Positions 28,584 to 36,565 of a stretch of 58,068 nucleotides of DNA are shown here, piece by piece. Where the stretch lies: NCBI GenBank assembly GCA_027450005.1, contig DAIDKO010000164.1, positions 1 through 58,068 of the forward strand, in the 5' to 3' direction. Each line of letters begins with the position of its first letter. Positions within the stretch are counted from its first letter, which is position 1. The notes beneath the pieces were generated by a model. It saw nothing but the letters and a program-made list of their open reading frames with translations, did not search any database and was not told the DNA's origin. The translations under genes were made by a program, and so were the position numbers. This DNA comes from Rhodanobacter sp. Its GTDB lineage: Bacteria; Pseudomonadota; Gammaproteobacteria; Xanthomonadales; Rhodanobacteraceae.

Positions 28584-28619
28584 GCTGCGCCACGGCCTTG
28601 GTGCTGATCGCCCCCGAAA

Positions 28620-28967
28620 CTACTGGATCGACCCAGGCAGCAACGACTGCCAGCCCAGCGTCGCTGGCGGCGCATGCGCGGGTGCGGGCGCGGAGATCCC
28701 GCCGCCATGGTCGGAGCCATCGGCCGCGCCGCTGCCATGATTGTCGCTGCTGCTGTCGGTGTCCGTGTCGGCGGCGTGCTTGGACGAAGACGTATCGCGG
28801 TTGAGCCCCAGCGAATCGCCGCCACTGACACCGGCATCGTTGGAGCGGTTCTCCGCCGTGGTCCGATTGCCGCCGGCGATGTCGCGGGCGTCGAGATCCA
28901 TCGCCATGGCGCTGCCCATGCCGGCCAGGCCGATCAGGCAACCGATCATCCACTGTCTGGCTCGCAT
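28620..28967 (-). CDS. Small secreted Ser/Asp-rich protein
   Basis: 115 residues from the ATG at 28967, with AAGGGG nine bases upstream. The signal peptide ends GMGSAMA. The mature part is low complexity and rich in Asp, Ser and Gly (DTDTDSSSDNHGSGAADGSD). No family is recognised. It is convergent with the kinase gene. The composition would suit calcium binding or a disordered periplasmic role. Confidence 0.55.
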   Translation of the reverse strand: MRARQWMIGCLIGLAGMGSAMAMDLDARDIAGGNRTTAENRSNDAGVSGGDSLGLNRDTSSSKHAADTDTDSSSDNHGSGAADGSDHGGGISAPAPAHAPPATLGWQSLLPGSIQ

Positions 28968-29062
28968 GACTGAGCACCCCTTGACGCGCGGCAGAGATCG
29001 CCGATCCTCGCAGAAACGAGGCCACCTGCGCCAGTGTCGCCCCCTGCGCACGCCCGCCCGGC

Positions 29063-29068
29063 TAAAAT
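29063..29068 (+). promoter_or_regulatory. -10 element of birA
   Basis: TAAAAT in GC-rich sequence. Transcription starting about seven bases downstream would begin at or near the ATG at 29075. Confidence 0.4.
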
Positions 29069-29074
29069 CGCTGG

Positions 29075-29101
29075 ATGCCCGCGACCACCCACCCCTGCTG
29101 A
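29075..29101 (+). other. Possible leaderless mini-ORF overlapping the birA start
   Basis: ATG plus eight codons, MPATTHPC, ending in a TGA that overlaps the birA ATG (TGATG at 29099-29103). birA itself has no visible ribosome site. It could couple translation, or be chance. Confidence 0.25.
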
Positions 29102-30090
29102 TGCAAGCCGCCGAACTGCTGGCCGAACTGGCCACGGGCACACCGCGATCTGGCGTGGAACTGGCCGCTTCCGCCGGCGTGACCCGCGCTGCCGTGTGGA
29201 AGCAGATCGAGGCGCTGCGCGCGCGCGGCGTGCCGATCGAAGCCGGCGGTGCCCACGGCTACCGGCTGCCGTGGCCGGTGCAGCTGCTGGATGCGGGGCG
29301 TATCCGCGCCGTGCTGCCGGCCGGTGTCGCCGAACGGCTGGGCGGGCTGGAGGTGCACTGGGAGCTCGACTCCACCTCCAGCGAACTACAGCGCCGCGGT
29401 TCGGCGGCAGCGGACCTGTCCGTGGTGATGGCCGAGACGCAAAGCGCCGGGCGCGGCCGCCGCGGGCGCACCTGGTTGTCGCCGCCGGGGCTGAACATCT
29501 ACCTGTCGTGCGTGAAGCGCTTCGACGAGGGTTTTGCCGCGCTGTCGGGCTTGTCGCTGGCTATCGGCGTGATCGTGCTGCGCACGCTGGCATCGCTGGG
29601 CATCGCTGGCGCGGGCCTGAAATGGCCGAACGACGTGCTGGGCGCCGCGCCCGGCGCAGCGCCCGGCAAGCTGGCCGGCATCCTGGTCGAGCTTAGCGGC
29701 GAATATCAGGGGCCGTGCGCCGCGATCATCGGTATCGGCCTAAACCTGCGTCTCACCGATGCGTTGCGCGAACAGGCCGGCCAACCCACCTGCGACCTCG
29801 CCACCCTGGCCGGCGGCGTGCCGCCCGACCGTAACCGCGCAGCCGCCGCGCTGGTCACCGCGCTGGCGGAAGGCCTGCGCCAGTTCGAGCGTGAAGGCTT
29901 TGCCGGGTTCGCCGACGAGTACGCCCTCTACGACCTGCTGCACGGCCAGCCCCTGCGCCTGAGCGGCGCCGGCGGCGAGCGCGACGGCATCGGCGCAGGC
30001 GTGGACAGCCGCGGCGCCATGCTGCTGCGCCTGCCCGACGGCGGCATCCAGCGCGTCGACAGCGCCGACGTCACAGTGCGTCGCGCATGA
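29101..30090 (+). CDS. birA: Biotin-[acetyl-CoA-carboxylase] ligase / biotin operon repressor
   Basis: 329 residues. The N-terminal winged helix (ELAASAGVTRAAVWKQIEAL) is followed by the ligase core with ETQSAGRGRRGRTW, the biotinyl-adenylate loop, then LKWPNDV and GIGLNL, and a C-terminal cap domain. It attaches biotin to carboxylase carrier proteins, and in bifunctional members represses biotin genes. It begins the birA-coaX-SPOR series. Confidence 0.95.
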   Translation: MQAAELLAELATGTPRSGVELAASAGVTRAAVWKQIEALRARGVPIEAGGAHGYRLPWPVQLLDAGRIRAVLPAGVAERLGGLEVHWELDSTSSELQRRGSAAADLSVVMAETQSAGRGRRGRTWLSPPGLNIYLSCVKRFDEGFAALSGLSLAIGVIVLRTLASLGIAGAGLKWPNDVLGAAPGAAPGKLAGILVELSGEYQGPCAAIIGIGLNLRLTDALREQAGQPTCDLATLAGGVPPDRNRAAAALVTALAEGLRQFEREGFAGFADEYALYDLLHGQPLRLSGAGGERDGIGAGVDSRGAMLLRLPDGGIQRVDSADVTVRRA

Positions 30091-30340
30091 ACCCAAAGCC
30101 TCGCCAAGCACCCCGCGCCGGGACCTGTTGGCGCGCAGGCCAGGGAAGAGGGAGGAAGTCGATGTCGGTCCACGACCGAGGCATGACACAGGCATGGAGG
30201 CAGACGGCCCCGGCCCGTGGACTTGCTATCGAGTGGCCGCCATCCGATAGCGCGCGATCTGGCCTGACCGCCAGTCGGGCGCTGCGCCACACACCGCCAC
30301 CTGACAGCCGCTCGATCGCGACGCGGGGTACCTGAAGGCC

Positions 30341-31081
30341 ATGAGCAGGCTCTTGCTTGACCTCGGCAACACCCGGCTGAAATGGGCGCTTCGCTTCGGC
30401 GATGACGTCTCAGCCCGCGGTGCGGTGGCGTGGAACGAAAACGTGGCGGACGTGCTGGCCGATGCCTGGTCGGGGCTACCGGCACCCACCGCCGTGTTCG
30501 GCGCCTCCGTGGTGGACGCCGCGCGCGAGCAGCTCGTCGCCACCCGCGTCGGCAGCGCGTTCCAGCTTGAGCCACACTGGCTGCGTACGCCCGCCGAAGC
30601 CTGCGGCGTGCGCAATGCCTACGCCGAACCGCAACGCCTGGGGGTGGATCGCTTCCTCGCCATGGTCGCCGCCCGCGTCGACGGCCTCGCGCCCTGCGTG
30701 CTGGCCAGCGTGGGCACCGCGCTCACGCTGGATGCGCTCGCCGCCGATGGGCGCCATCTCGGCGGCCTGATCGCGCCGGGGCCGCGCCTGATGCAGCAAT
30801 CGCTGCTGGGCGCAACCGCGCAAGTGCGGCCCACGCACGCGGGCGCCATCGTCGAGGCGGCGGACAACACCGCCGACGCGGTCGCCTCCGGCTGCTGGCT
30901 CGCCGCGGCGGCGCTGGTCGAACGCTTCGTGTCGCGCATGGCGCCCGCGCTGGGCGGCGCGCCAGCGCTGCGCCTCGGCGGTGGCGACGCGGAAACGCTA
31001 CTGCCCCTGCTCGCCATGCCCGCGAAACTCGCCCACGATGGCGTGCTGCACGGACTGGCGGCGTGGGCCGAGGCACAATAG
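30341..31081 (+). CDS. coaX: Type III pantothenate kinase
   Basis: 246 residues with the CoaX motifs: LLLDLGNTRLKWAL (phosphate loop), LGVDRFLAMVAARV (ligand-binding Asp) and LASVGTALTLDAL. It phosphorylates pantothenate in the first step of coenzyme A synthesis. GAAGG lies six bases before the ATG. The 250-bp gap from birA shows no gene. Confidence 0.95.
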   Translation: MSRLLLDLGNTRLKWALRFGDDVSARGAVAWNENVADVLADAWSGLPAPTAVFGASVVDAAREQLVATRVGSAFQLEPHWLRTPAEACGVRNAYAEPQRLGVDRFLAMVAARVDGLAPCVLASVGTALTLDALAADGRHLGGLIAPGPRLMQQSLLGATAQVRPTHAGAIVEAADNTADAVASGCWLAAAALVERFVSRMAPALGGAPALRLGGGDAETLLPLLAMPAKLAHDGVLHGLAAWAEAQ

Positions 31082-31114
31082 GTCCACGCCACCGGCGTGA
31101 ATGACGGGGGATCG

Positions 31115-31783
31115 ATGTTCCTGCGATTGCTGTTCGTGCTGCTGGTGATGCTCAACATCGTGGCCGGTGCCTGGCTGTTCCTCGGCCAGCCCTACACCCA
31201 CGTGCCGCCGGCCACCGACCCCGGCGTGCCCGAACTGCGCCTGCTTTCCGAGCTGCCCGCGCAGGCTGCCACGGCAGCGCCCGCGGTTGTTGCACCGGCG
31301 CCGACCGCGGCGACTGCCGACGCATCCGCCGCACCGCGCTGCCTGACCATCGGCCCGTTCGACACGCCGCACGACCTGCAGCAGGCGCGGAACGCGTTGG
31401 CGCCCGTCGCCACGCGGATGCGCTCGCGGCAGGAGCAGGTCGCGCAGTCGCGCAGCTGGTGGGTCTACCTGCCCGCGCCCGGCAACCGCGCGCAGGCGCT
31501 GGCGCTGACCAGGCAGCTCGCCGCACACGGCATCAGCGACTACTTCGTGGTCAGCAGCGGCGACCAGCCCAACACCATCTCGCTGGGCCTGTTCAAGGAC
31601 CAGGAAAACGCACGCAAACGCCGCGCCGACGTGGCCGCCGCCGGCTTCCCGGCCCGCGTCACCGAGCGCACCGAGACCGTGCCGCAATACTGGCTCGACC
31701 TGGTGACCACCGACGGCGATGGTGACTGGCGCAGACTCACCCAAGCCGACGGCGTGGGCTCGCACAGCATGAGCTGCTTCTGA
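31115..31783 (+). CDS. SPOR domain-containing protein
   Basis: 222 residues from the ATG at 31115, preceded by GGGGG. It has an N-terminal membrane helix (MFLRLLFVLLVMLNIVAG), a Pro/Ala-rich spacer and a C-terminal SPOR domain (SWWVYLPAPGNRAQALALT and ISLGLFKDQENARKR). SPOR domains bind denuded septal peptidoglycan, so a cell-division-site role is likely. It ends just before tRNA-Thr. Confidence 0.85.
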   Translation: MFLRLLFVLLVMLNIVAGAWLFLGQPYTHVPPATDPGVPELRLLSELPAQAATAAPAVVAPAPTAATADASAAPRCLTIGPFDTPHDLQQARNALAPVATRMRSRQEQVAQSRSWWVYLPAPGNRAQALALTRQLAAHGISDYFVVSSGDQPNTISLGLFKDQENARKRRADVAAAGFPARVTERTETVPQYWLDLVTTDGDGDWRRLTQADGVGSHSMSCF

Positions 31784-31791
31784 GAGCCTGC

Positions 31792-31797
31792 TAGAAT
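31792..31797 (+). promoter_or_regulatory. -10 element of tRNA-Thr
   Basis: TAGAAT 10 bp before the tRNA, just past the SPOR gene stop, consistent with a start near 31804. Confidence 0.5.
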
Positions 31798-31807
31798 CCC
31801 GCCCCAC

Positions 31808-31880
31808 GCCGGTATAGCTCAGTTGGTAGAGCAACTGATTTGTAATCAGTAGGTCGCGGGTTCGATTCCTGCTGCCGGCA
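31808..31880 (+). tRNA. tRNA-Thr (anticodon TGT)
   Basis: A complete 73-base cloverleaf. The acceptor GCCGGTA pairs with TGCCGGC with one G-U wobble. The D-loop is AGCTCAGTTGGTAGAGC. The anticodon stem ACTGA/TCAGT encloses TTTGTAA (anticodon TGT, reading ACA), and the T-arm is GCGGGTTCGATTCCTGC. CCA is not encoded in full. The 3' half serves as the integration site of the element that follows. Confidence 0.97.
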
Positions 31881-31883
31881 CCG
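31860..31883 (+). repeat. Candidate attL core (3' end of tRNA-Thr)
   Basis: GTTCGATTCCTGCTGCCGGC and the following bases form the T-arm and acceptor end of tRNA-Thr, the usual crossover target of tRNA-specific integrases. An imperfect copy occurs at 37362-37383. Confidence 0.5.
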
Positions 31884-31985
31884 AATGACCCTCCAGCAAC
31901 GTCCAATACAGGCCGGTTAGCCCAGTAAAATCAAGGCTTCCGGCCTTTTTCTTGTCCAAAGCCATCCAACGGCATCCATTGCAAT

Positions 31986-32047
31986 CTACCGTCTGGTGAC
32001 GGTAGCTTTGACGGTAATAGGGGTTACCGCCGCAGGGGTTACCGTCA
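31986..32047. promoter_or_regulatory. Integrase arm-type/operator cluster (left)
   Basis: Several copies of TGACGGTA in both orientations: CTACCGTC (31986), TGACGGTAG (31997), TTGACGGTAA (32008) and TTACCGTCA (32039). The first two form the palindrome CTACCGTCTGGTGACGGTAG, and the last overlaps the integrase start codon. They look like arm-binding sites that could also autorepress the integrase. Confidence 0.55.
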
Positions 32048-33264
32048 TGGCACTTACCGACACCGGCATTCGCAAGGCCAAGGCTACCGACAAGCCGCAG
32101 AAGCTCACCGACGGCGGCGGCATGTACCTGCTGCTGAACCCGAACGGCTCGCGCTGGTGGCGCCTGGACTACCGCCACAACGGCAAGCGCAAGACGCTGA
32201 GCCTGGGCACCTACCCGGACACCGGCCTAGCCGATGCCCGCGACAAGCGCGACGAGGCACGCAAGCTGCTGGCGGCAGGCATCGACCCCAGTGAGCAGCG
32301 CAAGGCCGTGAAGCTTGCCGGCGAGGAGCGTGCGGCCAATAGCTTCGCCGTGATCGCAGAGGAGTGGCTTGCCAAGCAAGCCGCGACGATGGCGCCGGCC
32401 ACGATGGCGAAGGCGCGCTGGACGTTCAATGACCTAGTATTCCCGTGGATCGGCAACCGCCCCATAGCCGAAATCGACCCGCCCGAAATGCTCAAGCTGC
32501 TGCAACGGATCGAGGAGCGTGGCGCCCACGAAACGGCCCACCGCACCAAGCAACGATGCGGGCAGGTGTTCCGCTATGCCATCGCCACCCACCGAGCCAA
32601 GCACGACCCCACCAGCGACCTGCGCGGCGCACTGACCGCTGCCAAGGTGGAGCACCGCCCGGCTATCACCGACCCGGCCAAGATTGGCGAGCTACTGCGC
32701 GCCATTGACGGCTACACCGGCAGCTTCGTGGTGCGCTGCGCATTGCGGCTTGCGCCGCTGGTGTTCACCCGCCCCGGTGAACTGCGCAAGGCGGAGTGGG
32801 CAGAGATCGACATGGACGCTGCGCTATGGCGCATCCCCGCCGAGCGGATGAAGATGCGGGAACCGCACACAGTGCCGCTAGCACCGCAAGCCGTGGCAAT
32901 CCTGCGTGATATTCAACCGCTCACCGGCAGTGGCCGCTTCGTATTTCCCAGCGCACGCACTACCAGCCGCCCCATGTCCGATGCGGCAGTGAACGCCGCG
33001 CTGCGCCGCATGGGCTTCGACAAAGACACAATGACTGGTCACGGCTTCCGCGCCTTGGCATCGTCGCGCCTTAACGAGATGGGGTGGGCGCCGGACATAA
33101 TCGAGCGCCAGCTTGCGCACGCCGAGCGCAACAAGGTACGGGCCGCCTACAACCGAGCGCAGTACATGGAGGGGCGCATGCGGATGATGCAGGCATGGGC
33201 CGACTACCTGGATGGCCTGCGCACCGGCGCCGACGTGGTGGCGTTCAAGCGCAAGGCAGTCTGA
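32047..33264 (+). CDS. Tyrosine-type site-specific integrase
   Basis: 405 residues from the ATG at 32047, with AGGGG ten bases before it. The N-terminal arm-binding DUF4102-type domain starts ALTDTGIRKAKATDKPQKL; a core-binding domain follows (about 100-200). The catalytic domain has the Arg near residue 241 (VFTRPGELRKAEW), HGFRALASSRL (H-x-x-R) and the tyrosine nucleophile near residue 373 (YNRAQYMEGR). Such P4-type integrases insert elements at tRNA 3' ends. It begins 167 bp after tRNA-Thr and reads away from it. Confidence 0.95.
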   Translation: MALTDTGIRKAKATDKPQKLTDGGGMYLLLNPNGSRWWRLDYRHNGKRKTLSLGTYPDTGLADARDKRDEARKLLAAGIDPSEQRKAVKLAGEERAANSFAVIAEEWLAKQAATMAPATMAKARWTFNDLVFPWIGNRPIAEIDPPEMLKLLQRIEERGAHETAHRTKQRCGQVFRYAIATHRAKHDPTSDLRGALTAAKVEHRPAITDPAKIGELLRAIDGYTGSFVVRCALRLAPLVFTRPGELRKAEWAEIDMDAALWRIPAERMKMREPHTVPLAPQAVAILRDIQPLTGSGRFVFPSARTTSRPMSDAAVNAALRRMGFDKDTMTGHGFRALASSRLNEMGWAPDIIERQLAHAERNKVRAAYNRAQYMEGRMRMMQAWADYLDGLRTGADVVAFKRKAV

Positions 33265-33296
33265 GTGTCCAGCGCCGTGCAATTGCGTGCCGTAGC

Positions 33297-33308
33297 GTAT
33301 AGCTATAC
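33297..33308. promoter_or_regulatory. Perfect palindrome, candidate HigA operator
   Basis: GTATAGCTATAC is a perfect 12-bp palindrome ten bp before the higB ATG, overlapping a likely -10 region. HigA antitoxins bind such palindromes to repress their own operon. Confidence 0.6.
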
Positions 33309-33317
33309 AGTAGACCC

Positions 33318-33596
33318 ATGATCCGAAGCTTCCGCCACAAGGGATTGGAGCGGTTCTTCCGCACGGGCAGCACGGCAGGCATCCAAGCCAAACACGCCAA
33401 GCGCCTGCGCCTACAACTGGCTCGCCTGGACGTGTCCAGCACACCGAACGACATGGCCATACCTGGCTGGAAGCTGCACCCGCTGGCGGGCGGCCTGGCC
33501 GGGCACTGGGCGGTATGGGTCAACGGCAACTGGCGCATGACCTTCACGTTCAACGGCAGCGACGCCGAGCTGGTCGATTACCGGGACTACCACTAG
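33318..33596 (+). CDS. higB: HigB-like toxin (RelE superfamily)
   Basis: 92 residues starting IRSFRHKGLERFFRTGSTAG, with the C-terminal pattern GHWAVWVNGNWRMTFTFNG then VDYRDYH. This is characteristic of HigB/plasmid-maintenance killer proteins, ribosome-dependent mRNA nucleases. The toxin precedes the antitoxin, the usual hig order. Confidence 0.93.
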   Translation: MIRSFRHKGLERFFRTGSTAGIQAKHAKRLRLQLARLDVSSTPNDMAIPGWKLHPLAGGLAGHWAVWVNGNWRMTFTFNGSDAELVDYRDYH

Positions 33597-33606
33597 AGGC
33601 ACCACG

Positions 33607-33888
33607 ATGAACATGCACAATCCGCCCCACCCCGGCGAAGTTCTGCGCGAATGGCTGGACGGCGTGACCGTCACCGACGCGGCGGCAAAGCTGGGCGTGA
33701 CCCGCGTAGCACTGTCGCGCGTCCTCAACGGCGCGGCGGCAGTGAGCCCCGAAATGGACTTGCGCCTGTCGAAGGCGCTGGGCACGACACCGGGGAGCTG
33801 GTACGCGATGCAGGCCAACTACGACATGTGGCAGGCGAAGCGCACGTTCAAAGCGAAGGTGAAGCCGATCCGCGCACAGGCTGCCTGA
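33607..33888 (+). CDS. higA: HigA-like antitoxin (XRE family)
   Basis: 93 residues: the start HNPPHPGEVLREWLDGVTVT, a helix-turn-helix (TDAAAKLGVTRVALSRVLNG), SPEMDLRLSKALGTTPGSWY and a C-terminal tail. It neutralises HigB and represses the operon. It starts 11 bp after higB. A pair like this can keep a mobile element in the population. Confidence 0.93.
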   Translation: MNMHNPPHPGEVLREWLDGVTVTDAAAKLGVTRVALSRVLNGAAAVSPEMDLRLSKALGTTPGSWYAMQANYDMWQAKRTFKAKVKPIRAQAA

Positions 33889-34185
33889 GCGTGAAGCGGG
33901 CTGGTGCTGGTCACCGATAACCGCGATGCCTAGCCCGACGGGGCGAACACCGGGCAAGTGGGGATCGATAAGATGAATGAAACGTAAATCTTTGATCCCT
34001 GTGTTCCACGGGAAAATGTTTCCCGGCGTGCAAAAATTCGCCATCTAATTGATTCGTATAGCCTTGTACGCCACGCGTCGCCAAAATGAGCTTGCGAGTC
34101 CACGCCTATGCGTGCTGCTAAATAGTTATCGCCTTATCCAAGGCCGTGCGTCGCTACCCAGCGACGGCGAGCAAAGGGCGATGCG
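33889..34185. promoter_or_regulatory. AT-richer control region before alpA
   Basis: About 300 bp without a gene. It contains a perfect 17-base palindrome, CGGGAAAATGTTTCCCG (34009-34025), and GGGATC/GATCCC arms (33961-33999). It probably carries the promoter and operator of the alpA-to-HGGxSTG operon. Confidence 0.45.
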
Positions 34186-34410
34186 ATGCATAGACTTCCC
34201 GAAACCGGCTTTGTCCGCCTGCCGCAGATTGTCGGCAGGAAGCCCACAAACAGTGATCCGGGCATCCCCGCGCTGTTCCCTGTCTCCGCTTCAACCTGGT
34301 GGGCAGGCGTCCGCTCCGGGCGCTTTCCCAAGCCGGTCAAGCTGGGCGAGCGCATCACCGCATGGCGTGTCGAGGATATCCGCGCGTTGATTGAAGGCGG
34401 TGCGCAGTGA
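34186..34410 (+). CDS. AlpA-family phage/satellite regulator
   Basis: 74 residues with the AlpA helix-turn-helix pattern: FVRLPQIVGRK, then FPVSASTWWAGVRSGRFPKP, VKLGERITAWRVEDIRALI. AlpA proteins act as excisionase-like factors or transcription activators in P4-type satellites. The stop overlaps the next start (GTGA at 34407-34410). Confidence 0.9.
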   Translation: MHRLPETGFVRLPQIVGRKPTNSDPGIPALFPVSASTWWAGVRSGRFPKPVKLGERITAWRVEDIRALIEGGAQ

Positions 34411-34811
34411 GCCTCCCCGCAAACGCGAAACCCCACGGTGGCAGCCGTGGGGCAAATCGCATGGGCAATGCGGCCTATCTCAACCGCGTGTCGGCATTGT
34501 ACGGCGCCAGCCGTGGCAGGGATTACCTGCCGCAAAATTGGCGCGACCGCCTGCCCGACCCCGCCAGCTACTACGCGCACCACGTCGCCAAGCTGGGCAA
34601 GCCGAACGCGACCGGCTGGGCGCAGGGAGCATGCCCGTTCCATGAGGATCGGAACGCGAGCCTGTCCGTCCACGTCGCCAGCGTCAAAGGGCAGTGGCGA
34701 TGCTTCGCATCCTGCGGTGGCGGCGACCTGGTGGGCTTCCACATGAAGCGCACCGGCTTGGACTTCAAAGCCGCCGTGCGCGACCTGATCGGGCTGGGGG
34801 TGACGCGATGA
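34407..34811 (+). CDS. Stand-alone CHC2 zinc-finger (primase-type) protein
   Basis: 134 residues starting at a GTG that overlaps the alpA stop. The only recognisable domain is a DnaG-like zinc ribbon: C76PFH79 and C99FASC103, followed by GGGDLVGFHMKRTGLDF. The last spacing is C-x3-C rather than the C-x2-C of DnaG. Such domains guide primase to template. No catalytic domain is fused to it; the TOPRIM domain is in the next gene. ATGA joins it to that gene. Confidence 0.9.
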   Translation: MSLPANAKPHGGSRGANRMGNAAYLNRVSALYGASRGRDYLPQNWRDRLPDPASYYAHHVAKLGKPNATGWAQGACPFHEDRNASLSVHVASVKGQWRCFASCGGGDLVGFHMKRTGLDFKAAVRDLIGLGVTR

Positions 34812-36565
34812 ACGCTGTCATTCAAGAGACGCCGCAAGCTGCCGCCCGTCGCCTTGCGAAAGCTGTGGTGCGTGGCCCGTTCACCGCCGAGGGCTTGCAC
34901 GAATACCAGCACGCGGACGGCACCCCGGCATTCTGGCGCTGGCGCGTGCGCACACCGGACGGCGAAAAGGTCATGCGCCCGATGCACTGGAAAGGTTCGG
35001 CTTTTGTGGCAGGCGAGCCGGGAGCGCCAGCAGCGGGCAAGCTGCTGTATCGCCTGCCGGGACTACTCGCGGAGACGCCTGCCCACGTCTGGATCGTCGA
35101 GGGCGAGAAATGCGCCGATACCCTGCACAAGCTGGGCCTGGTCGCCACCACGTCCGGCGGTAGTAGCAGCGCCAGTGGGGCAGACTGGACGCCACTGCGG
35201 GGCCGTCAATGCGTGCTGTGGGCCGACCATGACGAACCGGGCGGCACCTACATGGTCGAGGTCGCCGCAAAGCTGCACGCCATCGGCTGCACCGTGGAGC
35301 GCATCGACGTGGACGCCATGGAGCTGCCGCCAAAGGGCGATTGCGTGGATTGGCTGGTGCAGCACCCGGACGCCACGGCAGCGGACGTGCTTGCGCTGCC
35401 GCGCATCGCGCCAGCCGAGCCAGTAGACAATGCTCCGCGCGTCATCCTGACCCGTGGCGATGCCGTCCAACCCGCGAGCGTGGACTGGCTCTGGGAGGGC
35501 TGGCTGGCGGCGGGCAAGCTGCACCTGATCGGTGGCGCACCCGGCACGGGCAAGACCACGATTGCGGCAGCCTTGGCCGGGTGCGTGACCTGCGGTGGAC
35601 GATGGCCGGACAGCACGCGAGCGCAGCGTGGCAGCGTGGTGTTCTGGTCGGGCGAGGATGACGTGGCCGACACCTTGAACCCGCGCCTGCGCGCGGCAGG
35701 TGCGGACATGGCCCACGTCCACATGGTCGAGGGCGTGAGGGAAGGTCTAGACCGCTACCCGTTCGATCCCGCGCGTGACATGGATGCGCTGCGGTTGGCG
35801 CTGATGGCGATTCCCGACGTTCGGCTGATCGTGATTGACCCCATCGTGTCCGCCGTGTCGGGCGACTCGCACAAGAACGCCGAGGTGCGGCGCGGACTAC
35901 AGCCACTGGTCGACCTGGCCGGGCAGCTGCGGTGTGCGCTGTTGGGCGTGACGCACTTCAGCAAGGGCACGGCAGGACGGGAACCGACCGAACGCATTAC
36001 CGGCTCGCTGGCCTTCGGTGCGCTGGCGCGCCTGGTCATGGTGACAGCGAAACAGGAGGCCAAGGATGACCGACCTGAGCGGCGCGTCATGCTTCGCGCC
36101 AAGTCCAACATCGGCCCGGACGGCGGCGGCTTTGCCTATGACCTGCGGCAGGGGGAATTGCCGGGCTATCCGGGCATTGAGGCATCGAGCGTGCTGTGGG
36201 GCGAGGCGATCCACGGCACCGCGCGGGAACTGCTGGCCGAGGCCGAGCAGCACGACGATGACACCGACGCACGCGACGCGGTGAACTGGCTGCGCGACCT
36301 ACTGGCCGCCGGCCCGGTTCAAGTGAAGGACGTGAAGCGGCACGGGGAAAACGAGGGCTTTGCATGGCGCAGCTTGCAGCGAGCAATGCGAAAGGCTGGT
36401 ATCGAGTCGCGGCGAGGTGGGTTCGGGCTCCCGGCAACATGGGCGCTCGCAGGCAGTAGCGCCACAGTCGCGCCAGTGGCGCCACACTCTGAGAGTGGCG
36501 CGAATGGCGCGACTGGTGGGGAAGTGGCGCGACTGGACACGGGTGGGGAGGCATACACGCTATGA
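34808..36565 (+). CDS. TOPRIM plus RecA-like ATPase (primase-helicase type replication protein)
   Basis: 585 residues. A TOPRIM-like fold covers about 90-185, with EGEK at 98-101 and DHD at 140-142, matching the metal-binding Glu and DxD. A RecA/KaiC-like ATPase follows, with Walker A GGAPGTGKTT (242-251) and Walker B RLIVID (339-344). The tail is Ala/Gly/Ser-rich and is encoded by an iteron-like DNA repeat. With the preceding zinc-finger protein it forms a split version of a bacteriophage primase-helicase, probably the replication initiator of the element. Helicase activity is inferred. Confidence 0.88.
   Translation: MNAVIQETPQAAARRLAKAVVRGPFTAEGLHEYQHADGTPAFWRWRVRTPDGEKVMRPMHWKGSAFVAGEPGAPAAGKLLYRLPGLLAETPAHVWIVEGEKCADTLHKLGLVATTSGGSSSASGADWTPLRGRQCVLWADHDEPGGTYMVEVAAKLHAIGCTVERIDVDAMELPPKGDCVDWLVQHPDATAADVLALPRIAPAEPVDNAPRVILTRGDAVQPASVDWLWEGWLAAGKLHLIGGAPGTGKTTIAAALAGCVTCGGRWPDSTRAQRGSVVFWSGEDDVADTLNPRLRAAGADMAHVHMVEGVREGLDRYPFDPARDMDALRLALMAIPDVRLIVIDPIVSAVSGDSHKNAEVRRGLQPLVDLAGQLRCALLGVTHFSKGTAGREPTERITGSLAFGALARLVMVTAKQEAKDDRPERRVMLRAKSNIGPDGGGFAYDLRQGELPGYPGIEASSVLWGEAIHGTARELLAEAEQHDDDTDARDAVNWLRDLLAAGPVQVKDVKRHGENEGFAWRSLQRAMRKAGIESRRGGFGLPATWALAGSSATVAPVAPHSESGANGATGGEVARLDTGGEAYTL
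36454..36535. repeat. Inverted iteron-like array
   Basis: Six units of about 12 bp with the pattern GTGGCGCnACTG. Three are on the minus strand (36454, 36465, 36474, spaced 9-11 bp) and three on the plus strand (36495, 36504, 36524), with a degraded unit near 36516. The outer arms AGTCGCGCCA and TGGCGCGACT make a long hairpin. The array lies inside the 3' end of the ATPase gene. Both the spacing and the inversion resemble replication iterons. Confidence 0.5.

Noticed and set aside
30091..30340. Small frames in the birA-coaX gap
   Set aside because: No conserved sequence or start signals; treated as non-coding.
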